Of a DNA stretch of 64,000 nt, positions 53,809-61,980 are shown one piece after another. This DNA comes from a virus. A program made the translations under genes and the position numbers. How positions within the stretch are numbered: position 1 is the first letter of the stretch; each line of letters opens with the position of its first letter. The notes beneath the pieces are model-generated. The model was not told the DNA's origin, made no database searches, and was given only the letters and a program-made list of their open reading frames with translations. The stretch is taken from positions 1 to 64,000 of IMG/VR virus record IMGVR_UViG_3300032753_000003, one strand, 5' to 3'.

Positions 53809-54036
53809 ATGTTATATTCTTTAGTAGTCGTAGTTAGCATGCATTGGGGTGCTGTACCAACTCAAAGCCATGTTATTACACACAATGATGTAAGTTTGTC
53901 ACAGTGCCAAGCTGAAACTACCAGCTGGATAAATTGGCAGAATGAACTTCGCAAGAAGATGAACGGTAAAGGTGATGTTGCAGTTTATCCAAGTTGCCTA
54001 CCAGAAGGAAGTGGCACCAATTGGTGGAATTGGTAA
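53809..54036 (+). CDS. Small probably exported protein, 75 aa
   Basis: MLYSLVVVVSMHWGAVPTQS could be a signal peptide or anchor. Two Cys (SLSQCQAE, YPSCLPEG) suggest a disulfide in the periplasm. Ends GTNWWNW. Function unknown. Confidence 0.52.
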   Translation: MLYSLVVVVSMHWGAVPTQSHVITHNDVSLSQCQAETTSWINWQNELRKKMNGKGDVAVYPSCLPEGSGTNWWNW

Positions 54037-54042
54037 TAGTTT

Positions 54043-54067
54043 AAAGGGCTCTTAGGAGCCCTTTTTT
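54043..54067. terminator. Terminator between convergent genes
   Basis: Stem AAAGGGCTC/GAGCCCTTT with loop TTAG and flanking T and A runs, usable from both strands. Confidence 0.9.
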
Positions 54068-54071
54068 ATTA

Positions 54072-54470
54072 TCAAGTTCGATTTGCTATCATGTGATACC
54101 CCACTCTAGTAGGATGCACATGATCTGGTCCTCGTGGTATGTTTACTAGATCTATCATACCGTCGCCGTGTTTGGCAGCAACATCTTTAACTACTTGTCG
54201 TATAGTTGGTTTGATAGCCGGTATCAACCATATTACACGATTGGCTTTTATACTACCTCTAAGTTTCTCTATTTCTTCTCTAGTGATGTTGGGATTCCAA
54301 TCGTTCGATCCAAGGCTTATAATGACTTTGTTAGCACTCATAGTATGAGTTAACCAGCGACGATTCCAATCTCTACTGTTAATTCCAACTTTGGCGTGAA
54401 CTTCGCAGTGCGGCTTGTACCACGACGTTCCAACTGCTATGCTATCTCCCAGTACAAGACATTCTAACAT
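54072..54470 (-). CDS. SGNH-type hydrolase
   Basis: 132 residues with block I VLGDSIAVG (catalytic Ser), block III SLGSND and block V DHVHPTRVGYH (Asp-His). No signal peptide. The family acts as esterase, lipase or acetyl-hydrolase; in phages it often trims glycans or peptidoglycan. It is shorter than typical (about 180), with block II reduced (VGINSRDW). Confidence 0.85.
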   Translation of the reverse strand: MLECLVLGDSIAVGTSWYKPHCEVHAKVGINSRDWNRRWLTHTMSANKVIISLGSNDWNPNITREEIEKLRGSIKANRVIWLIPAIKPTIRQVVKDVAAKHGDGMIDLVNIPRGPDHVHPTRVGYHMIANRT

Positions 54471-54581
54471 TTGTGTTCTCCTGTGTTAACTATAATTATA
54501 CATTTTTATATGAACAGTCAATTATGCATTTGACGCAGGGCTGCTCTGGTACATTGGCTATTGCTGATTGTTGCAATGCAA

Positions 54582-54589
54582 CATAAATA
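54582..54589 (+). promoter_or_regulatory. Late promoter octamer CATAAATA
   Basis: Plus strand, 28 bases before the DUF1127 gene with AGAGGAGAAT between. Confidence 0.55.
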
Positions 54590-54617
54590 TTGCATAGCAA
54601 TAAAGAGGAGAATAAAA

Positions 54618-54794
54618 ATGATAAGACTGTTATCAAAGATATATGTTATGTTTGAAGGATATAATGCCTATCGCAAGGCCATGATCGAGTTGCAGCGTCT
54701 GTCTGACAGAGATTTAGCTGACATTGGAATTTCTCGCTGCGATATCAAATCAATTGCTAAAAACGCCTGCAATAACAAACTAGCTACTGTTTGA
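54618..54794 (+). CDS. DUF1127 (YjiS-like) protein, 58 aa
   Basis: Start at 54618 after GAGGAG. AYRKAMIELQRLSDRDLADI, then GISRCDIKSIAKN is the DUF1127 signature, a short Arg-rich helix pair common in alphaproteobacteria, where some members bind RNA or regulate metabolism. It is rare in phages and a hint of host origin. Confidence 0.85.
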   Translation: MIRLLSKIYVMFEGYNAYRKAMIELQRLSDRDLADIGISRCDIKSIAKNACNNKLATV

Positions 54795-54852
54795 TTAATT
54801 GATAGACATCTGCTAGATCTTTCTGTAATAATAATGAATAGTGAGGAAGATC

Positions 54853-55098
54853 ATGGCAGATTTAATACAAATACAATCAACCAATCCGTATATATTTGAT
54901 ATTACTCAAGTTGATGGTTATGGTGGAAAAACATATTTGATTTCAGCTTCTGATGATTTACAAGAAATGCTGATTTGGTACAACAAATATAAAGATCAGA
55001 TGATCAAGGAAAGCAAAGCTAGAGAGCGATTTGAATCAGTTGCCATTGCATATGAGCAATATCAAATGACTCTCAAGCTAGTCCTTGATCAGATCTGA
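54853..55098 (+). CDS. Hypothetical protein, 81 aa
   Basis: Start at 54853 after GAGGAAG. MADLIQIQSTNPYIFDITQV, GGKTYLISASDDLQEM and a long charged helix (KDQMIKESKARERFESVAIA). Function unknown. Confidence 0.58.
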   Translation: MADLIQIQSTNPYIFDITQVDGYGGKTYLISASDDLQEMLIWYNKYKDQMIKESKARERFESVAIAYEQYQMTLKLVLDQI

Positions 55099-55168
55099 TA
55101 GCAACGTTAAACCTATGTAATCCAATGAAATCTATTTAGATAAATTTGTACATCTAATTTATAATGTA

Positions 55169-55176
55169 AATAAATA
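55169..55176 (+). promoter_or_regulatory. Late promoter octamer AATAAATA
   Basis: Plus strand, 23 bases before the ATG at 55200, followed by ACGGAGAAAT. Confidence 0.55.
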
Positions 55177-55199
55177 TAGATATATTACGGAGAAATGCA

Positions 55200-55463
55200 A
55201 TGAACGGAAAGAAGATTTTATCTTTGGCGGTAGCAACATCAATAGTATCTATGCTACAGCTTTCGAGTGCAACAGCGTTTGATAGGTACCATTCTCGAAA
55301 CAACGGTAATTGGGTTGCTCCTGTAATAGGCGGTTTGATCGTTGGTGGTATTATAGCAGGTAGCATGTATGATCCAAATTACGGATATTATAGAACCTGC
55401 AATCAGGTACCAACTTATGATCAGTGGGGGCGGTTTATTTCGTATCAAACTGTTTGTAACTAA
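55200..55463 (+). CDS. Exported glycine-rich membrane protein, 87 aa
   Basis: Signal peptide MNGKKILSLAVATSIVSMLQ...SATA, then a glycine-zipper segment (VIGGLIVGGIIAGSMYD) and a Tyr-rich tail with two Cys (YYRTCNQVPTYDQWG, YQTVC). It resembles bacterial outer-membrane lipoprotein-like small proteins of unknown role. It lies just before the spanin genes and may be part of lysis. Confidence 0.6.
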   Translation: MNGKKILSLAVATSIVSMLQLSSATAFDRYHSRNNGNWVAPVIGGLIVGGIIAGSMYDPNYGYYRTCNQVPTYDQWGRFISYQTVCN

Positions 55464-55491
55464 GACCAAATAATTTGTATTTGGAGATTGG

Positions 55492-55965
55492 ATGTGTATG
55501 TCAATTATTAAAACTTCGTTATTATTCTTACTAGTAATAGGATTAATGACAGGTGCATTCTATTGGTATTTCCGATACAGCCAAAACAAGATACAAATAT
55601 TAGAAGAAAACAATGCCAAATTAACCGTAGCAGTGCAAGTTCAAACTGAAACTATTAAAGCTCAAGAAGAATTCAATAAGAAACAGAATCAAAACATATC
55701 CGACCTACAGAATGGATTGCAAAAAGCTTATAGTGATAAGGATGCACTAGTGAGTAAATTGTTCAATACTGATCTAAACTCGCAAGCTCAAAAGAATGCA
55801 AAGGCTGTTGAAAATAAGATAAACGCAGATACATCTAAGTTATTTGATGAATTAGAAGCATTAACTGGTTCTAAAACAGTTAACAAATGTAATTCAACGC
55901 ATACTATAAGATGCAAAAAATCTGCCAAAGTTCCAGATTCAACTACTCAGAGGAATCACCAATGA
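55492..55965 (+). CDS. Inner-membrane spanin (Rz-like)
   Basis: 157 residues: N-terminal transmembrane helix (SLLFLLVIGLMTGAFYWYF), then a periplasmic coiled coil (QNKIQILEENNAKLTVAVQV to about 90) and a Cys-containing tail. The next gene is a lipoprotein whose ATG overlaps the stop, the usual i-spanin/o-spanin pair. Spanins fuse inner and outer membranes in the last step of lysis. Confidence 0.75.
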   Translation: MCMSIIKTSLLFLLVIGLMTGAFYWYFRYSQNKIQILEENNAKLTVAVQVQTETIKAQEEFNKKQNQNISDLQNGLQKAYSDKDALVSKLFNTDLNSQAQKNAKAVENKINADTSKLFDELEALTGSKTVNKCNSTHTIRCKKSAKVPDSTTQRNHQ

Positions 55966-56330
55966 CCATTATACGCATCCTACCATTACTAACAGCATCT
56001 GTATTAGGTCTATCGGCTTGCAGTAGCGACACTCCTATCGACGTAACATATACGCCTGCACAGATGGTAATTGAGCAACCTCCAGATCCAGCACCTCTAG
56101 AGTTAAATCGTATCAATTTTCATGTTGTTACTAGAGATAACTTTCAAAAATTTGTCAAAGATCAAACTAAAGTCCAAGGTAGTAAGAATCCTGTATTTGT
56201 TGTCATAAACATGAACGGCTATAAATCTATGAGTTTAGATTTAGCCGAGCTAAAACGCTACATTGAACAACAGCAAAAGATTATCGTGTATTATAAAAAC
56301 TCTACTACTGCCACTACACCTACCGAGTAA
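55962..56330 (+). CDS. Outer-membrane spanin-like lipoprotein (Rz1-like)
   Basis: Start at 55962 (ATGA overlap with the i-spanin). Signal MTIIRILPLLTASVLGLSAC with lipobox LSAC gives a lipoprotein of about 104 residues, Pro-rich after the Cys (IEQPPDPAPLELN), as in o-spanins. It is longer than typical Rz1 and the C-terminal half (VFVVINMNGYKSMSL) is folded-looking. Confidence 0.68.
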   Translation: MTIIRILPLLTASVLGLSACSSDTPIDVTYTPAQMVIEQPPDPAPLELNRINFHVVTRDNFQKFVKDQTKVQGSKNPVFVVINMNGYKSMSLDLAELKRYIEQQQKIIVYYKNSTTATTPTE

Positions 56331-56347
56331 AATAAAAATCCTCTACC

Positions 56348-56355
56348 AATAAATA
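56348..56355 (+). promoter_or_regulatory. Late promoter octamer AATAAATA
   Basis: Plus strand, 29 bases before the holin-like gene. Confidence 0.5.
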
Positions 56356-56384
56356 TATACATAGAATGTGGTTGAGGATTTCCT

Positions 56385-57113
56385 ATGGTAGAAGACAATT
56401 TTTCCCCGCCGCCGGGTGTCCCCGTAAATGAAGTAATCATTTCGCCACCTCTTAACCAAATTCCTAAACCAGGCATTTCTACCGATAAAATATCCATAGC
56501 TGATTCTAGTAGTCCAATTGTACAAAATGCAGAAGCTACTCTAATAGATAGCACTGCTAACAGTGTCAGTGTTGACGACAAGATGGCTGAAAGAAAGCAG
56601 CATCTAGAAGAACTTAAATTCAAACTGGAAGAACGTAAAGTCGTTCACGACATGAAAGTTGAAATGCGCAAAATAGACTTTGCTGAAAGAGAACAACTCA
56701 AACAGGATAAATTAGTTGGCGCTGGCAATGATCATTGGTTGAAGACCTATTGGCGACCTGCTATGGCATGGCTATATGCTATTATATGTACCTGCGACTT
56801 CGTTGTATTTCCAGTATTATGGAATATGATACAGATATATAACAAACAACCAAATGTAACAGCTTGGGCCCCGCTTACTTTACAGGGCAGTGGGTTCGTT
56901 CACGTGGCATTTGGAGCTATATTAGGCGTGTCGGCATGGTCAAGAGGCAGAGAAACAACTACGGCTATGACAAACACCTATAGTAGTTTTCCAATTGGAA
57001 CTAGTTCTATGAGTTCTATAAGCCCTATGAGTTCCATAGGTGGTAACTATGGTAGCAATTATAGCAGTAGTAATAATAGCTACGGCAATTCATATAGCGG
57101 TTTACCTAGATAA
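56385..57113 (+). CDS. Holin (3-TM GTA-type)
   Basis: 242 residues. Cytoplasmic N-terminus with a charged coiled coil (MAERKQHLEELKFKLEERK), then YWRPAMAWLYAIICTCDFVV, APLTLQGSGFVHVAFGAIL and GVSAWSRGRETT, the pattern of the gene-transfer-agent/phage 3-TM holin family. The tail is Ser/Asn-rich. It forms the membrane lesion that starts lysis; the spanin genes lie directly upstream. No endolysin is visible nearby. Confidence 0.8.
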   Translation: MVEDNFSPPPGVPVNEVIISPPLNQIPKPGISTDKISIADSSSPIVQNAEATLIDSTANSVSVDDKMAERKQHLEELKFKLEERKVVHDMKVEMRKIDFAEREQLKQDKLVGAGNDHWLKTYWRPAMAWLYAIICTCDFVVFPVLWNMIQIYNKQPNVTAWAPLTLQGSGFVHVAFGAILGVSAWSRGRETTTAMTNTYSSFPIGTSSMSSISPMSSIGGNYGSNYSSSNNSYGNSYSGLPR

Positions 57114-58280
57114 GTTAGTTGCATTACGCCGAGTATTACCCCATTGTATAATAGAAACACTGTCTGTTGGTAATAATTTTCGCCACGGGTATATCACAAC
57201 TGATCCTTTAGCCATCTGTTCTAATTTATTACTATTATCAACGTCATGTGCAAGCAGATAAACAGCAGGGTTGTCTAAGATTGTATCGTAAGTTACTGTT
57301 GATCCATGCTCTATACAGTAATGTCCAACCAACTTGCTATAGCTTCCATCTGTGTACGGTACTCCTGGTTTGAAGCTCTCGCCTAGTATTACGATAGGTA
57401 AACCAACCTTAACCAACGCTTTGGCTATGTGTTCGGCTTGTACTTCTCTAGCGCGCATAATAGCATCAAACAGGTCGTACCCTAGATCCAATTCAGAAGC
57501 TAACCATCTCAATGCAATATTATCCCTGGGATGACAGGGACCACCGTCTCCCATCCCCGGTCTCATATATGAAGGTCCCATAATCCTCTTGGTACTATTA
57601 GCTAATGCATCTGCTACTATGTCTACGTTTATGTTGCCGATCTTCTCTGCAACATCTTGTATCATGTTAACCAAACCTAATTTAGCCGATATAAACGTAT
57701 TATAGAATATCTTTGTGCATTCCATCTCTTCCCAGGTTCCAACAATTATCCTAGGATTGTTTTCCGTAAGAGTTTTATAAAATCCAATCAAATTGTTGAT
57801 TTTATCATCTATAATACCCGACTCGTTACCTATCATTATCATTTCTGGATTTACCATGTCATATTCGACACTTCCCATAGCAATCAAGTAAGGGTTATAA
57901 ACAAAATACGAGTTTGGTATGATATTACTCAATTCTCTGCGAGTAGTACCCGGTAACACTGTGCTGATCAAAACAACTGTTTGATCTACAGTTAAAAGAT
58001 GGCTGATACTGTGTAATACATCTTTTACATAACTATAATCAAAATCTTTGTTTTCTAGATGGCTGCTAGGTTTGCTACCATCATATCGCGGATCGTGAGG
58101 CGTTTGCACAGCTATGAATATTATATCAGTATCTTTTACAACATCATCTAAACTATCAACAATAACAATTTGGTCACTTGTTACAGGTTTTATATCATAC
58201 CCTTTGACAGGATAATTTTTGGACATACATTCTGCTACTATTAACCCAAGTTTACCTAAACCTATAAATCCAATATTCAC
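57102..58280 (-). CDS. ugd: UDP-glucose/GDP-mannose dehydrogenase family
   Basis: 392 residues, usual length. NAD-binding GFIGLGKLGLIVAECM, catalytic Lys region ECTKIFYNTFISAKLG, nucleophile Cys in GGPCHPRDN, C-terminal UDP-binding domain (ILGESFKPGVPYTDGS). It oxidises a UDP- or GDP-sugar twice to the uronic acid. The start is GTG at 58280. The 3' end overlaps the holin gene by 12 bases. It probably belongs to the same glycan route as galE. Confidence 0.9.
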   Translation of the reverse strand: MNIGFIGLGKLGLIVAECMSKNYPVKGYDIKPVTSDQIVIVDSLDDVVKDTDIIFIAVQTPHDPRYDGSKPSSHLENKDFDYSYVKDVLHSISHLLTVDQTVVLISTVLPGTTRRELSNIIPNSYFVYNPYLIAMGSVEYDMVNPEMIMIGNESGIIDDKINNLIGFYKTLTENNPRIIVGTWEEMECTKIFYNTFISAKLGLVNMIQDVAEKIGNINVDIVADALANSTKRIMGPSYMRPGMGDGGPCHPRDNIALRWLASELDLGYDLFDAIMRAREVQAEHIAKALVKVGLPIVILGESFKPGVPYTDGSYSKLVGHYCIEHGSTVTYDTILDNPAVYLLAHDVDNSNKLEQMAKGSVVIYPWRKLLPTDSVSIIQWGNTRRNATNLSR

Positions 58281-58393
58281 GTTGATCTCCTAATAAATCA
58301 TGCAAACGACATTATGTGTTGTATAAGACAATTCATTTGGAGAATATCTCCCCAAATATCAAATTCACATAATATTTAATAGATATGAAAGTT

Positions 58394-59444
58394 TTATAAA
58401 AGGTCTGCAATCTTTTGGGCATCAGCTAATAATCTAGCCTTAACTTCCTCTGCTCTAGCTTTGGCTTGAGGAGTCTCAGCTTTTTCAAATTTCTTAGCAT
58501 TAGCTGCACCTGTCATCCTAGCTAGATAACTGTTTTTGAACTTTGTTATAAATGCATCGTAATTGGGAATGTCTTTTAGGTTTCGGTAACCAAATAGATC
58601 ATTAGCCTCGAAGCTCTTAGCCAACCCTCTAATTGAAGCCACAAGGTTTTCGGGAGTTATAGCGTCTGGGTCAATGCCCGGATGCGATGCTAATTCTGGA
58701 TCTATCTCAAGTTTGGCAGTTGGATGGATATTCTTTACCATATACTTTAGCAGATCTAGAGCAAAATTATGTATGTCTGTAGTGATAGTTTCTACTTTAT
58801 CTGGATTTCGTTCTTTGGCAAATTCAACTGGTTCGCCATCCTTAATTTTTATCTGCACTCCTGCTCCATATATACTCAAGTGCAGCATTTGTCCGAGTGT
58901 ACTAAACAGATTTCCATATGCAGATCCCTTAACTCCTTGGGCAGGTGTCATTCTGTACCTCTGCCAGTTAGCCAGTTTAGGTTCTGTCCATACTAGATCA
59001 ATTTGCACATATATACCGTTACCAATTGAAACTATAATATGGCCGCCAGATGGTTTGCCAGTATTATAGATTTACATCGCGTATAAATTGGTCTAATAGT
59101 TTATTGATACGACTGGATATTTGCGTCGCAGTTAACCCATCTTCTGGTGGAGACACTACTAACATTTGAAGATCTATATCACCATATGTCTTGTCGTTTG
59201 AATCGGATTTATACCAAGCTGTACTGCCCAATGGATGTCCAACTTGTATTGATATTTCTGTGCCTGATTTCTGTAGATAAGAATTGAAATCTTTAGAGAA
59301 TTTATTAGCTATTGCAAGAGCGGCAGACACTACACCGGGTGTAATGACTGTTTTCTGGGTGATAGGATCTTCCCAACCACCTTCGTTGAATATGAATAAA
59401 GGTAATCTTTGGTTTGGTGTTTCAAATATATCTATCAAACGCAT
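58394..59444 (-). pseudogene. Tagged pol-beta-type nucleotidyltransferase, broken by a +1 frameshift
   Basis: Part 1 (59444-59064): MRLIDIFE tag (site IFE), then the nucleotidyltransferase core VGHPLGSTAWYKS, YGDIDLQMLV (GS and DxD). It stops at RDVNL. Part 2 continues in the +1 frame from 59068: YNTGKPSGGHIIVSI, VQIDLVWTEPKLANW, which holds the third carboxylate, then helices to the TAG near 58394. Skipping C59069 restores one 349-codon frame. The same core order occurs in the 960-residue protein at 19358. A GTG at 59008 could start part 2 alone. It may be a mutation, a programmed shift at CTA-TAA or a sequencing error. Confidence 0.78.
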
Positions 59445-59448
59445 AGAT

Positions 59449-59456
59449 TATTTATC
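59449..59456 (-). promoter_or_regulatory. Late promoter octamer GATAAATA
   Basis: Minus strand, four bases before the ATG at 59444; a leaderless late mRNA is predicted. Confidence 0.55.
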
Positions 59457-59526
59457 GAATGGTTGCCTATTGATATTTGAGAAATCAGTGCATATATAAT
59501 ATTGTAAATGATAGATATATTTTCAC

Positions 59527-59555
59527 TTGACAGCACGACTACGGTATGTTAGTCT
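59527..59555 (+). promoter_or_regulatory. Sigma70-type promoter, TTGACA-17-TAGTCT
   Basis: Plus-strand consensus -35 TTGACA (59527-59532) and a weak -10 TAGTCT (59550-59555) in front of the sigma factor gene. It suggests early expression by host RNA polymerase. Confidence 0.5.
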
Positions 59556-59611
59556 TTGATCTACCAATGAGTAAAATCTAGTTTGGTATAACAATGGAGA
59601 TGGAGAACGTC

Positions 59612-61090
59612 ATGAAAACAGCTTCAAAGAACATTAAGAAAACATCTAATAAAAGTCCCGCTGTTACTACTAACAAGACAACCAAACAGTTGGATCCAGT
59701 AAAGTTGTATCTTCGAGATGTTAGCAAAGCTCCTCTACTCAACCACGCTAGAGAGATTGAGCTTAGTCAGACCATTGAGAATTCTAAGCAAACCATAATG
59801 GATACGTTGTTTGCTGTACCGCTCACAATCAAAACTGTATCACAGTGGATTGGCGAGATATCAGCTGGTTCTAAACCAGCAACTGACGTATTTGACGTTG
59901 AACTCGATGATGAAGATCTAATTACCGATAAATTCCGCGAACAACTTAATAAGTTTAATGTACTATGCGGTAGATATCTTGCAGATCTGGATATCAAGAG
60001 CGCCAAAGCTGAGCTAATTGCTGCATTTAATGATCTTCATCTAAACACAGCAGCAATGGGCAAACTTTTGAAAGATATCCAGGATCTTAACAAGAAAGTT
60101 ACTGCATGTGACGGACGCATGCTCAAATTGGCTACAGAATGCGGAATATCCAGAGAAGACTTCATTCAGGCGTATGTTGGCAATGAGCATATGCGTTGGC
60201 TACAGAGTATGAAGGGCAAGTCTTGGCAGAAGTTTGCCAACAAGCATAATGAGATCTTTGATATCGTAGGAGAAATGCAGAAATATGCAGATGATGCCGG
60301 GTTGGGTGTAACAGAACTACGCACAGCGGTTAAAGTTCTAACACAACAGGCGCGTGCAAAGGAAACAGCTATCAATGAAATGGTTACAGCCAATTTGCGA
60401 TTGGTAGTATCTGTTGCAAAGAAGTACAATCAGCAGAATAACAATCAGATATTGGATTTGGTACAGGAAGGTAATATTGGACTGATCAAAGCTGTAGAGA
60501 AATTCAAGTGGCAATTGGGTTATCGATTCAGTACATATGCTACATGGTGGATCCGACAGGCTATCATCAAAGCTGTAAATGAGCAGAACAAGACCATACG
60601 TATTCCAAGCCATGTTATGGATGCTGTCAAAAAGATCAACAAGGCTATCAAGGATCACGTTAACGCTACGGGACATGAACCAACCAATGCCGAAGTTGGT
60701 GTAATGTTGGGCATGTCTGAGGACAAAGTTGCTCGCATGTTGCGAGTAGCCAAAGATCCAATATCTCTAGAAACTCCTGTTGGAGATGAGGACAATGGTA
60801 CTCTAGGCAGCTACATCGAAGACACTGAAAGCGAGAATGCATTTGATCAGATCGCCAAAGCAGATGTCAACAAGGTTGTGGCAGATACGTTGTCTGGTCT
60901 TAGCAGCAGGGAAGAACGTGTGCTGCGTATGAGGTTTGGCATTGGCACAATGGAAGAATATACCCTTGAGGAAATTGGCAATAAGTTTAAAGTAACTCGA
61001 GAACGTGTTAGGCAGATTGAAAGCAAGGCGCTGAGTCGCTTGCGTAGTCCGCAGCGTGCCAAAGATTTGCAAAACGCAATCAACGATTAA
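59612..61090 (+). CDS. rpoD: Full-length RpoD-like primary sigma factor
   Basis: 492 residues from ATG 59612 (GGAGA six bases upstream; earlier ATGs at 59594 and 59600 lack one). Region 1.2: DPVKLYLRDVSKAPLLNHAR; a non-conserved insert of about 200 residues; region 2: TANLRLVVSVAKKYN, LDLVQEGNIGLIKAVEKF, YRFSTYATWWIRQAI; region 3: IRIPSHVMDAVKKINK; region 4.2: TLEEIGNKFKVTRERVRQIE. It would direct RNA polymerase to -35/-10 promoters. T4 phages normally have only the short gp55. Region 1.1 is short. Two terminators follow. Confidence 0.95.
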   Translation: MKTASKNIKKTSNKSPAVTTNKTTKQLDPVKLYLRDVSKAPLLNHAREIELSQTIENSKQTIMDTLFAVPLTIKTVSQWIGEISAGSKPATDVFDVELDDEDLITDKFREQLNKFNVLCGRYLADLDIKSAKAELIAAFNDLHLNTAAMGKLLKDIQDLNKKVTACDGRMLKLATECGISREDFIQAYVGNEHMRWLQSMKGKSWQKFANKHNEIFDIVGEMQKYADDAGLGVTELRTAVKVLTQQARAKETAINEMVTANLRLVVSVAKKYNQQNNNQILDLVQEGNIGLIKAVEKFKWQLGYRFSTYATWWIRQAIIKAVNEQNKTIRIPSHVMDAVKKINKAIKDHVNATGHEPTNAEVGVMLGMSEDKVARMLRVAKDPISLETPVGDEDNGTLGSYIEDTESENAFDQIAKADVNKVVADTLSGLSSREERVLRMRFGIGTMEEYTLEEIGNKFKVTRERVRQIESKALSRLRSPQRAKDLQNAIND

Positions 61091-61097
61091 TAACAAT

Positions 61098-61123
61098 AGG
61101 TGCAAGGTAACACACTTGCACCT
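61098..61123 (+). terminator. Hairpin after the sigma gene
   Basis: AGGTGCAAG/CTTGCACCT with an 8-base loop; weak T run (ATATTTC). First of two terminators. Confidence 0.65.
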
Positions 61124-61156
61124 ATATTTCTATACAAATTGAATTGTATAGTCAGA

Positions 61157-61183
61157 AGAAAAGGGCGACAAGCGCCCTTTTCT
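61157..61183. terminator. Strong bidirectional terminator
   Basis: AGAAAAGGGCG/CGCCCTTTTCT, 11 perfect pairs, 5-base loop, between the convergent rpoD and glycine-zipper genes. Confidence 0.88.
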
Positions 61184-61203
61184 AAATATCAGTTGATCAA
61201 TAA

Positions 61204-61485
61204 TCAACGATGTGTATTCTGATCAACCACAAAATATCCAGTAGCAGCGCCAACGCCACCACCAATGATAGCAGTGCCAGCAACCGTTCCTTCAACTGTG
61301 GTGGTACCAAGACCAGTAGCTAGAGCTGATCCAGTTCCTGCTGCTGCGCCAATTGCGCCACCAGCGAGAGTACCAACGCCAGCGAGCTGGAGAGTTGTTC
61401 CAAGCTTAGGCTGAGTTGGCTTAACAGCCGTTCCAGTTCCAAATAGTCCTGCAGCAATAATTGCTACTACAACGAGAGGTGCCAT
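61204..61485 (-). CDS. Glycine-zipper membrane protein, 93 aa
   Basis: Start at 61485 (GAAAGGAAAA upstream). MAPLVVVAIIAAGLFGTGTA, then long Gly/Ala/Thr-rich hydrophobic stretches (LAGGAIGAAAGTGSALATG, AIIGGGVGAATGYFVV) that form glycine zippers. Could be a pore-like or virion membrane-active protein. A hairpin lies upstream in its leader. Confidence 0.65.
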   Translation of the reverse strand: MAPLVVVAIIAAGLFGTGTAVKPTQPKLGTTLQLAGVGTLAGGAIGAAAGTGSALATGLGTTTVEGTVAGTAIIGGGVGAATGYFVVDQNTHR

Positions 61486-61522
61486 GTTTATTTTCCTTTC
61501 ATGTTTCCTAATGTTAATTACA

Positions 61523-61568
61523 ACAAAAACTTCTAACTGCAATATCTTAAATAAGATTGTGTTAGAAG
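61523..61568 (-). terminator. Leader hairpin or attenuator upstream of the glycine-zipper gene
   Basis: On the minus strand CTTCTAAC pairs with GTTAGAAG, with an inner TCTTA/TAAGA pair, followed by TTTTTG. It lies 38 bases upstream of the gene start, so it may be an attenuator rather than an end-of-gene terminator. The gap 61543-61722 shows only this and the promoter. Confidence 0.5.
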
Positions 61569-61686
61569 AACACTGTTATATTACTGATCATTAGAGCAAA
61601 GGTCAATATATGACCGCCGCATATGTTGCATCGCATGATCTCACAGTATTCGCATATACTTAGTCCAGATGTTAAACAAATGCATC

Positions 61687-61715
61687 TTTACAGACAAATT
61701 TATGTGTAGTATATT
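61687..61715 (+). promoter_or_regulatory. Early promoter, TTTACA-17-TATATT
   Basis: Plus-strand -35 TTTACA (61687-61692), 17-bp spacer, -10 TATATT (61710-61715). The first array gene starts at 61723, so the mRNA would have almost no leader. Confidence 0.7.
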
Positions 61716-61722
61716 TTAAATT

Positions 61723-61980
61723 ATGGGTATTGTGAACACAGAATTTAAGAGGCTAACTGTTAGAGAAGTTATGATATGGGGCACCGTTGTGTTTCCAAAC
61801 GCAACTACATATGACAATTGGCCGCAAGTAGATTGTTCATTTAACTCTTTGTCACAACTGGAAGAAATAGTATCGTGGTGCGATTTGCAGTTTGGACACG
61901 ACAATTGGTTTAGAATTGGTAAAGATTGGTTATTCACAGACACCAACGCTGCAACGTTGTTTAAATTAACATGGACATGA
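61723..61980 (+). CDS. FxLxW-family protein, 85 aa
   Basis: Core LEEIVSWCDLQFGHDNWFRI and end WLFTDTNAATLFKLTWT. First gene of the second array; no Shine-Dalgarno, in line with the leaderless promoter. The third gene of this array is the closest parallel to the EPWL type. Confidence 0.72.
   Translation: MGIVNTEFKRLTVREVMIWGTVVFPNATTYDNWPQVDCSFNSLSQLEEIVSWCDLQFGHDNWFRIGKDWLFTDTNAATLFKLTWT

Noticed and set aside
57040-57261. Plus-strand frame across the end of the holin gene
   Set aside because: Shadow of the holin tail and antisense of the dehydrogenase 3' end, no ribosome site.
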